A stretch of DNA of 64,000 bases from Ciona savignyi (taxonomy: Eukaryota > Chordata > Ascidiacea > Phlebobranchia > Cionidae): positions 550,041 through 614,040 of the forward strand of contig CH002979.1 of the NCBI GenBank assembly GCA_000149265.1, written 5' to 3'. The notes below the pieces were generated by a model that had not been told where the DNA came from, ran no database searches, and worked only from the letters and a program-made list of their open reading frames with translations. This document shows positions 11,291-22,500 of the stretch, piece after piece (the stretch's first letter is position 1; each line of letters begins with the position of its first letter). Both the position numbers and the translations under genes were made by a program.

Positions 11291-14200
11291 ATGCAGTGGC
11301 TGTCTCTCGCGTGCATTGTGGCCACCATATTTGCTCAAGGGGCTGCTCAACTACAATGCAATAGGATCGAACAGTGCAAGTAGATAATAACCTTGTGTGC
11401 TCACTTTTAAAATATCATTTAACGATTAAATCTGTATTTTTCTTATCTAGTTTTTTTCTGTTGGCTTATTTCTATCGCGTCGGCTTTGTCACCTAAAGTA
11501 TTGTTGTTAACCGTTTGATAAGCGGTTAAGTCCTTGGGTATAAGGTGTTTACCCGAACAAGTTTCCTAATGGGTTAAACTAAAACTGTATATTTTTGCCC
11601 CGTATTTAACACACTGCAATAGCTCAGTATATACTCGACAGTGAGCGCTAAGTGCTCTCACAATGGCGTGTACATCTATGCGTGAGAAGATCTTCACTCC
11701 GTACCCTATTAGATTTGTGAGATAGTGAGTCGCCTTTTATCCGAAGAGTTGAAGGGCGAAAACTGGTGGCTAGCTTGTCCGTTTGTGACGGTTACCCGTG
11801 TGATAACTCTTCCTCGTTTTCCCATTTATTAACATAAAACAAACATAAACATATCCTTTACAACGAGTATGATATCATAGATATCCCCTTATTCACAACC
11901 TACCTATTTACCCCAAAGGTGCTCTATGTCCGACGGTAGCGGAGACATCAACTTGAAAAGTGTCGGACAAACCAACAATATTCCAAAATGGACTATTAAT
12001 GCAGGGTGGTGGACATTTAGATACAACCCGTGCTATGCCTTCTCTTCGGTCCAGTTTACGGGACTCGCTGTAAGATTTCGGTGTTTTTATTCGGCTTTTT
12101 TCAGCATTAAACGCGAATTGGTGCCGAAAAAGAAAGATCTGATAGATTTGCTTTTTTATGTGTTTTATTACATAACTACGATTTTACTACATTTTTTTGA
12201 CATTTTGCAAGTTTAACCGCACACCAGTTTTAACATAACTGTCCTATACCGAATAGCTTTTAATGGGTTAGTGCGTCGCTTTTAAGCGAAGGGTTGTGGA
12301 CTCGGATCTGGTAAATTTATCGGTTCTTAGCATACATATGGGTACTACTAAAGAAATCGTTCAATCATACACAATACTTAAAAATAGCTCCGGTAACATG
12401 ACGGTGGGTACGAGGTGATCTGACGATTGCATGTTTGATAAAGCGTTATCCTAATCACGGTGATAAACATGCATACAATAACCGCTCGCTCGACCTGATA
12501 AACTGCCAAATAAGTCCATTATTCCATGTTTTTGCACCCCGTTTATTCGTATGCGCTAACTAACACCTCGAATATACCCTAGGTCCACCAAATTGATTCT
12601 GCTACGTCTCTTGAAGAATACAATCTTGGTTTGCAATCCAGTGAATCATTCGGTTACAACGCCACTGATGGAGTCTCTATATCTTACCTCTCACATGATG
12701 TATTAAGGTTTGTAAGTGTCGAATACACCGAATGCTGTATAAAAATGATCTTAGTGATTGCCGTTATGGTTTCAAAAACTTAGGCTGTAAGAAATATATA
12801 AAAAACGTTTGTCAATTTTTTTTCGCTTATCGATATAAAGGGGGATTTTTATTCATTTAATGAAAACAAGTCGGATAGTTAAAAACAGTGTAACAGCAAA
12901 TCTTTCAATATAATTTTTTTAACTTACCCAGCCTTTAAATACCAACGAGTATTCAATATACAATTCTTAGGCATTAAACAATTGCATATTTGATGAACCG
13001 GTTTATAACAATCATTAAAAGTTGTGGAAAATTGATTGTGTTAACTCCTGGGCCCGATTGTATTGTGTAACATTGATGTAGTCCTAACAGCGCTGTGCAC
13101 AATTGGTCACCTGGTTTTGTGTTATTTTCAGAAAATCCCGCGTAGTTTTAGTTTGCGAACCAACCCAGCTTACCCACGATCTCTTATTTGTTGGTGAACT
13201 CATTATAACTGAATATGTAAGTATAAATATCAATCGTTTTTGTGGGAAGGTTTTTAAGGCGGTAATTCTTGCATGGACATGGAACAGATCTTAACCTATT
13301 ATACCTACACTGTCGGTCGTTAAGAATGATGAATCCGTGCTACAAATTACGACCTAAAAAGCTGCATGATCCCTGACCAAATAGATTTGTTAGTTATTCG
13401 CCGCTTTTCAGCTGAAAGGTTGCATAATAGAAACTGGTCGCCAGCTAGTTGGTTGTGTAATGAATTTTAAGTCCTTTTATTATCTTTTGTTCTGGTAGAT
13501 TGTTTCAGTTTACTAGCATTTAGAAATTAGGCAGATATGAAACAAATTGTGGGTTAACTGCTCTGGGTACGATCTCCTACCCAACATTCAGCATGATAAT
13601 TTTTCTTAACACCGACTGTAACAGTTAAACGCCATTTCAGTGTATACCCTTTTAAAACTAGCGTACACATGTACAAAACTAGATCTTCGCAACCCAATTA
13701 TTTTATTCAATCCCAAAAAATAACAAAGAGATTACCAGTATTGTTTTCACAGGAGTTCGTGCTGACTGGTCCTTGCGCTTGCCCCGGTATGTGTGACGAT
13801 AACGGAATAGTTCCAGACAGTAAGTTGATTGATTTATGGACGAATATACAGATATGCAGCACCATGTTATACGGCGAGTAAACAATGGATAAAGTTGAGA
13901 TTTTACGACTCACTTAGTTGTAAAAGATTAAATTAACTTTAATCGCGTTTTATCGCATGATGGTGGAACCCGGCGATTGATCGAATGCAGGCGGGTTTCC
14001 ACCAATAGAATACATGGGATATTCTTTTGTTTTAATACTTTTTTCCTCCGTTAATGTAAAAATGCAAGGGGCGTTGTCACACGGTCAATCGTTATGTTAC
14101 CTTTCGGGCACCGTAGGATCACCAAAGCTATTGCAGTGTGTTGTGTATAATTGAGACGTTTCTATAGATTTAGTAGAACCGGTTACACAAGAAATATCCG

Positions 14201-14574
14201 CTAATTAACTTTCCCAAGGGAAATTGACTTGCCTTGGCTCGTTTCGATTCCACAACTTCTGAGAAAACAGGTGAAGATTGACACCACCACCCACGTTACT
14301 TGATGGGTTTAAATTCACAACCGAACGCATTCATCCTTTTCCATCAGGTCCCGTGAATAACGACAGTTCCTTCTCGTATTGGAACGACGTTGGACCTGTG
14401 ATTGTATCCCTTCTTCTTCATGACCTCATAATACTAGTTGTGGTCGCCATTGTGATGCTTGTTTTAAAATTTGCCTTCGATATCACATGCTGCTCACGAG
14501 GTGGCGCTGAAGGGCAATCTCAGGGTGGGGGATTCACCAACCCGACTGCAAAGAACGAATTTTCCAACGCCTAA
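11291..14574 (+). CDS. Single-pass membrane protein with one MRH-like lectin domain (247 aa)
   Basis: Exons 11291-11379, 11919-12069, 12583-12707, 13132-13216, 13753-13819 and 14348-14574 total 744 nt. A signal peptide (residues 1-20) is followed by a cysteine-rich domain (about 23-172). It carries the order YNPC, LAVHQ, VVLVCEP, GELIITEY, EFVLTGPCACPGMC. This resembles MRH domains (M6P receptors, OS-9, ATG27), with the sugar-contact set Gln, Arg, Glu, Tyr at the expected places. The cysteine usual in the AVCQ motif is missing. A short Ser/Asn stalk leads to a transmembrane helix (about 189-213) and a roughly 30-residue cytoplasmic tail beginning with CC. The MRH call is pattern-based. The ligand is unknown. 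Paralogous to the next gene, with shared HD(L/M)II and KFAF..TCC around the membrane. SINE debris lies in its introns. Confidence 0.75.
12252..12482 (+). repeat. Composite SINE copy in MRH gene 1, intron 2
   Basis: Begins AATGGGTTAGTGCGTCGC and ends in GGTGATAAACATGCAT. It is diverged in the middle. Confidence 0.55.
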
Positions 14575-16576
14575 GAATTATCACTCGACACATAACAATT
14601 ATGTACATAACATACTGATATTATTTTATACTACATCGAATCATTCCATTTACGTACGAAAGTAGATTATAGAAGCATTTTGTTCTTCTACAATTTATTT
14701 CCAATGTTCCTTGTTTTATCTAAGGACGAGTTTTCTCTCTTTATTGAAACACGTTCTACGGAACTGGTGATTTCTAAATCTTAAAAATATGGGCAGTGGC
14801 CAGTATTTAAGGATAGTTGTCATTGGCTGTGTGCTCAAAATTGTAATGTTTTCAATCACATGAAACGGAAGGGACGCAGCTATCCGCACAGAAGTGACGC
14901 ATTAACCATGCAAACCTATTATCTGTTCATCTTGGGAATCTCTGGCAGAATCATACTTGCCAAGATATCTATCTATTTTGATCACAAATTTATTGTCAAA
15001 TTGATTAAATTAATAATTTGTGCTATCGGGGGGAAGTGCAATACAATTTCACTTTAAATGGAGTTTTGGATCATTTTATAATCTTCAGCAGCAATTATAC
15101 AGAGAGTTGTGCGGAAATAGTCGGGATAGGTTCCTCGAACTCAGGATGGGCTCTTCACTTAAACCGTTTTTGTTTATGTCTTGATATATACCTGTCGCGC
15201 TAACCATTTGGTCACATAACAGTACAGGATATAGGCTCCTCGTGTTTATTCACATGAATTGGGGCGCTATTACATGGCCATCAAATAATCTCGCGCGTGC
15301 CGTCTGATTACAGGACCCATTGCATGGTGTTCTGTTTATTATTAGGACGTACTTTAGTTTAACTACAACGCATAAAAGCCCTGTCTATAGGTAATGCCCC
15401 TAAGTGCCTTGCACAAAGACAGACTAGCAAACGACCAGTTTTGATTTTACAATCTTTCCCCTGAACTGCAAAGTACTAATCGACCAAGCAACTCGGCCGA
15501 ACTCCAATATGAGTTTCTTGCAATGACAACACAACCCATATAGAAATATAATTACACGGTTTAAAAAAATGCAACAAAGAGGAAAAATGAGTGCAAAATC
15601 TTACAACTTTAAAACAATATTTAAACTGTTGGCATGCGGTGACACAATGTAACTTTTGCAACTGCCGTCGCAAAACAAATACGCACATAATAATTAACAG
15701 AAAAGTACATACTGTTGCAGTAGGCCGAATTCATTACAGGATATTAATGTGAAAGATTTTGTTGTGAGGATGATTATGTTTTATCCCGGTTAATGGAAAA
15801 GACGTTATCATCAGATTACCTCGTTCACATCGTCGGGTTACCTCAGTTATTGCAGTGTGTTTGTGTACGAATTAAACGTTCTTTTTTTGTCAGAATCCAA
15901 AAATTTACTGGGTTCATGTAATGTCCGTTGAGCGCCTTGCTGAAAAGCACAACCGATTAGCTTCGACTTTAAAACCTTACGGCTGGAAGGCAAGAAAATA
16001 AGCTATTATGCCGGATAAGTTTAGTTTTATTTGTTCCTGTGCCCTTAAATAATTTTGATCGGTATTTGTAGGAATATAGGATGCAGTTGTAAATTAGCGA
16101 GTGGATTTTATTAATAAGAAATTGTTTTTATCCAAGTTTTAGAACATCAGACTAAACATGTTTAACATCAGCAGGATGTAATCAGTGTTCGGTAAGACAA
16201 TCGTAAAATCAATCAGTTACCGATGCGGCTTGCACTAAACAAACAGTGAGTGGTTTAGAAACCATCGCCTTAAACCAGAATCCTGGCCAAACCCCAGGTT
16301 TACAGGGACCTGGCAAGCTTTGATTATTTTGTGTACCGTCAGGAACCGTTCGCCCGGTTCATCATTTTTAATTATATTTACTCATTTTATATATACTTAG
16401 GTCTTTATCATAGCCCATGCACATATTTCTATATTTTTAAACTTTATTAAGTAAACTACCACGATATAGTGCTTGTATATTGACAATGCTCTTATATTTC
16501 AGCTAAAAAAAACAATATTGTCTTTGTGAATCGTTAAATCCGCAAATCAGGTACAAGTTGTCGTGCAGAATATGCA
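14575..16576. other. Intergenic between the two MRH genes
   Basis: A decayed composite SINE on the minus strand lies at about 15770-15990, with a piece of the second SINE family at about 15180-15235. No gene supported; the short frames at 14860-15203 are not recognisable. Confidence 0.5.
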
Positions 16577-19500
16577 ATGGCAAACCAAATATTAGTTATC
16601 AACGCTGTGCTTGCATGCTTTGTAGTTTCGGCAGGTGCGGTGGGCAAGTCCTGCGATAGACTGGATCAATGTCGGTGAGAAACATATACATTTTATACAA
16701 CGATGTTTTGTTAAGTTTTGAAATATAATCTTTCTCTGGCCGAATGGTTAACGCGGCTAAATCAAATGCCGAATTCTATACAAAAATGTCCTAATGGCAT
16801 GATCATCATGGGTTTGAAATTTGATATAAAACCTAGTAGGGGAAAGTCGGGACCAGTGAGCCACTTTTTCGAAAATGTTTCATAAGATTTCTATGGTTGA
16901 TGCACTTGCGTTAAAAACAAGTGTTACCAGTGCTACCATATTTGGAGTTTATTTTGATAACGTTTGAAGCTTTTTAAATGTAAGCTGTGCTGACAGGGGC
17001 CCAAAATGTACCAATACTCAAAGTGGCTCAATGGTCCCCTACGGTTGGGTCCTTTGAGCCACCCTATAGGGGCCTTTGAGCCACTTTAAAATTAACAGTT
17101 ATTTTGATTGTTAATCACATAACTCAATCAATTTAGTTACCACAACCCACTTTAAACAAACAAAAGTTTTATTAACACTTACTACAGTACTGTTATATTT
17201 ATTACTGTGAACAGTTAACACTTGGAAAATGTATCACCCCCACAATTGTCTCATATATTGCATCCGTTCAAATGTATATTTAGACTGGTGTCTGCAGAGA
17301 ACTGTTTTATTTCGTTTGATCTACTGGCAGTACCAATATGCATGGGGGATTATAATATTTGTACAATTTTATCAATTGAAACAGAATGTATATCCTGTAA
17401 GACCGGGTCTACAAAACCATCGGACTTTGGATGTTTTAGAAGAAAGAGATAATTCCAGTTCTTGCTGCAGCTTGCATACAAAAAAGGGCTCTTTTCCCAG
17501 TGTATTCTACTTCAACAAAATCATCAACTTTTGCATTAGAAGATAAATAACACCATGTTAAAATCTTTTTCAGCATCCGTCTCTTTACTGCTTTCTAAAT
17601 TACCCGAACATGTGAACAATTTCTGCCTAGATATCACTCTTTCTTTAAGTGATGAGAATATTTAGCTTCTGCATCTCTCTCCAAAGCCACCTTGTATGGT
17701 TAATCTGTTATAATACTTGACTTCATCTTTTTTCGATCGCTGTTCTTTTCTCCAATTGGAGCGAGGATGTGGATGAGGCTGAAATTGCTGTTTCCGACTT
17801 ACTCCTTCTGGATCTGAAACTGGACTGGTACTGTTTTCTTGCGTAAACTTTCTGATTCTGGCTAATTAGAAACTTCGCTTGGCAAAAACATGTTTTGTTG
17901 AACAGATTTCTTTTTTCATGATGACAGATTCCAAAGCAATTTTCATTTCAACTTTACTGAAAGACCCATGTGAAAATTTGGTTTTAAGGGGCATTTTTAA
18001 TTTGGGTAACTTCGACTAAAAGAATTTATCCTTAACTAAATTTCTGCAAAGGCATATTAATTAACATATTACCATATTGCAATTTACATACTAGGTGTTT
18101 CGTTAAAGTAAAATTTTTAGGCTATTCAAATATGAAATTATGGTATAACCTATTGGCTGATAGGCCTGTATTGTACAAGTATACTTGTTTTTAAATCATT
18201 AAACCATAAAAAAATTATTAAAATCACTATAAAATATTAACACCAGCCTTTAAAAGCCCGTCATTAGGTACGAAGTAATGGTTTATTGGTCCCTGTAAAA
18301 GGTGGCTCAATGGTCCCTACCTACAAAGTCCAACATTTTTTTAAAATTACCAATAAAATATAGCTTTGATTTTTAAACAGTCTATTAAACAGAAACAGTT
18401 ACCTATACTCTATCACTGACTAAAATTATTTAATCTTAACAATATGCTGCCTTATTGCTAAAACGAAATTACGATTGGGAGTCATAGTTTAAAAACAGTA
18501 CACAAAACACAAAAACAACTACCACTTCAACAATATTTCCGCGAACGTCCCGGCATTTTCTACATAGTAATCAGTTTTCATAACGATTCGATTCGTGATT
18601 AAAATTGGCGCTAAAGAGTTTTCGTATTGATTTTAAGTGGGGTGGTTCAAAGGTCCCGCATGGTCATGGGTGCCGCCTTTCCCCTAGTAGTTTAAATGGC
18701 GAATCCTCATAAAGTGGCTTAACAAAAGTAATACCCACCAAGATAATTGGTCGGTTATTACATCACCTTTCAGCAGAAGAGTTGCAGGCCTTAAATTGGT
18801 CGCTATCGAGTCGGTGGTGGTCTTGGGCAAGACATTAACGAATATCTTCTAAATTCGCTTGAATGATGGGTTCTACCAAATTGAAGGAACGACTAAATCA
18901 TACACAACACACACGTGTCTGGAAACTTAACGGTGGGCACGTGGTGATCTGGCGATTTCCCGTGTGTTAACTATCTTGGTTTTCCCCAGTCACGGGGATA
19001 AACATGAATATATCCTATCCTGTAGATGACGTAACCACCTTCCATTTCCCCCTCGTCCCAGATGCGAGATGTCGGACGGAAGTGGCGTCATAAATCTTCG
19101 AAGTATCGCTCGAAACGATGGTTTACCGCGGTGGACGATTAGCGACAACCTCGGCTTCTGGAACTATTCATACAATCCGTGTATCGGATTCAACTCAACA
19201 CAATTTAGTGATTTAGCGGTAGGAATTATTAAATTAAAATATTGTGAGGCATGGTTCGTTTTATTGGTTTTCAAGAACGTAAAATATCCTGTGGTTTAGC
19301 CGAAACCCATTATTAACAAATTGCGGTAAAATCGCAATCGGAAGTGCATTTGGACAACATACTATTACGAATTATTTAAATTACTCAGCTTATCTGCATA
19401 TTTTATCACAAAGAGTTGGGTAATCATTTCACAACACGCCCAATCCTTATGGGATAAGATTAAGAACGCTCCATTACGTATTTACGACGTAATCTGACGA

Positions 19501-22500
19501 TTGTTCCTATGATAACGTGTCTTGCATATTCCGGGGGTGAACATGTATATTCCATTCTATCGTGTCCATGACAATACATGTGGTACATCGTGTGATGGTG
19601 GTAAATTACTCTTATTCCAGTCGCATCCACGTTTATTGCTCCAATGTACAATTGTATTATCGAATGGTTAACGCAAGCAATACTTTACCTATGTGTGTAA
19701 ACAACGAGACTGATACAATTCGATGTTGCCGTGCACGTTAAACTGGTGTGTATGATGCTACGGTGTGCAAGCGCCGACCAGAATTCCCCACCGGAACCAT
19801 TCATAAGATCAGCTGAAGACCTTAACGTATTTATTTGTGACACAACACACCGTATATTTCAGTCTGTCCAGCAAAGTGTGAACGACGACCAAGAGTATGA
19901 CATCGGGGCACAGGTCAATGAAGAGTTCAGCCTAACCATAGCAAGAGGCTTGGCGGTGACGTACCTCGCGCATGATTATCTGAGGTGTTCTTTCATGTAT
20001 TTGGGGGTTGATCATGTTTAAAATACGGAGTTGTAGTGATAACGTAGATAGTGCGCATAGAATAAAACCCACTGAATTGAACGAACGGGAAGAAACACCC
20101 GGGATTGAGCTCTCCAGATTAAATCAACCAGATTGTATTTGATAACAAGGCATTCAGCGGACATTATCCTGAACCCAATAGATTAATGAATCAACTCAAA
20201 TTAAACGAACTTTCAGTTCTACTAAAACTTAATCATATACAACACACATTATAATAGCCTCAGTAACCCGATGATAGGTACAAGGTAATCTGATGATTGA
20301 CCTTGTAACAACGCCCCTTGCCCATTCCCGTTGACATATATAAGCTATGAATATCATGTATTTTACTTTCACAATAAACTTCTTTATCCGCAGAACAACT
20401 CGAGTCTCATTGGTGTGTGAGCCAAGTTATACAGATCACGACTTGCTGCTGATTGGCGAAACGAGCTCGGCGGAGTATGTAAGTTGACCAACGTCTGATA
20501 CAAAACTTGCGTCAATCATTTGCTTAACAATTTAAAACATGGTAGAGGATAAGGCTAAAAATAGTATTTAAACTAGAAATCGTCACCAACGTTTTAACCA
20601 CCACCATTTTGAGTGTAACCCAAAGGGAATTTCCCTAGGGTAAAACCATAAATGTTTAGTTTTGGCAAATTTATTATATCGCGAAAAAAATAAACATATA
20701 TCTTCTAAATTAGTTAGTTTTAATAAAGAAAACAAAGATAATCTCAAAAGGTGAACTTATCTACGAACTCAAAATAACACATTTTTACAGGAATTTATTT
20801 TAACGAGTCCGTGTGCTTGTCCTGGCTTCTGTGACGATAATGGATTATTACGTGAGATTTTGCTGTCTTTTATATTTATATCTCATCACTTTTTATGAAG
20901 TATAAAGTGTATTCTGTTCCACTGGCATTATATGGGTTGTCAGGAAACTTGATTTGACACAATTGTCGTATCCTCGCCCACTAGAATATGGGCCATGCGA
21001 CCAATATGCTAAGTTGTAAAACATGGTTATGGAATCCGTCTAGTAAATCTTTACTTATTAAAACACTTGACAAAACATTGTCTTATCGGAACACGCATTG
21101 TTGAAGCAAGATCTCCGTCCTATGTAGCTTACTGTAGCTGCAGTAGTAAAATGAAATATTCAGGTTATATCCTCGTGAAGCGGGAAACACAGCTATACAT
21201 TATCACACGGGTAGTCGTAACATTAACTTGTCCCTGTTGTCGTGTTAGCAGAGGTAGTGTAGTGTGTTGCATTTTGTTGAGGTGTAATTTTTATTTTCGT
21301 GCAACCCATTAATTCATTGGGTCAACACGATATTTTTATTCCGAGCCAAGTATCGAACCCATGATGGGCTCGTCACTAGGACCGTTTTTGTATAGAAGTA
21401 GATATATGTATTGGTCGTATTAACCATTAGGCCACACGACTGTATAAGGTCGAGGCGATATTCACTAAATAACTTTCCCAATGACACTACCTACCATCTA
21501 GCGGCCACTTTAGATTCTACAATCTTTCGGTTGAAATTCTAACATGACGTATATTGTAACTTGGATAGCTGACTCAATAATAACCATCAACGTCCGGAAT
21601 TAATTACAGCCAGAGGCACAACAGAAGAGCCGCCACCTACAGATCCACCCACAACCACCGTGCCCCCAACCACTCCTACCATAGGTCGGTGTTTTTCACT
21701 CTAATTATTTCCAATTAATAATCTTATATATTTTGTGTATACATTAATATATATGCTTTAACTCTTCTATATCTTATCCCAACAGATCCAAATTTACCAA
21801 CTTGCGATAAAGTTGACGTGTGCAGGTAAATTAAAATTATAAAATATTTAAAACTTATCATAAACCCTGGTTAAAATGCAAATCCTCATCCGTCTACACC
21901 AAATCATAATAACAAAGTGTTATACCACATTGTAGACTATGAGCCTGTGATAAGCTTGTTAAAAGGTCATTTTTTCATTTGTCCGTTGATAATTTGTTTT
22001 TCCTTCCATTTCTTTTAACAAAAAATGTAGCAACGACTTTTAATTGACAAATAGTTATTACCACCCCCCCCCCCATTTTCCCTTCAGGTGCGTAATGTCA
22101 GATGGTGGAGGGGAAATCAACCTGAAGAGCCTCGCCAGAGTGGACGGACTCCCCCGATGGACGCTCAATGATTCGTGGTACTACTGGCAATATTCCTACA
22201 ACCCCTGTGTTGGCTTCAACGGATATCTATACAGCAATCTAGCTGTAAGTTTATCCATTTAGGATAGGATAGGATAGAATAAAATATTCATCTTTATCTC
22301 CGTGAATGGGAAAACCAAGGGGGTTAACACACGGGCAATCGTCGCGACCACCGTCGGGTAACCGTAGCTATTGTTGTGTGTTGTGTATGATTCACGCGTT
22401 CCTTCTATTAAGTAAAACCCATCAAGCCGCTGGGCTCAGGCAATGTCCATTAAGTACCTTACCCAAAGACACAACTGACTATCTAGCGACCAGTTTCGAA

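Noticed and set aside
17222-17546. Transposase of the TA-flanked element
   Set aside because: No DDE or DNA-binding pattern could be recognised and two frames overlap equally.
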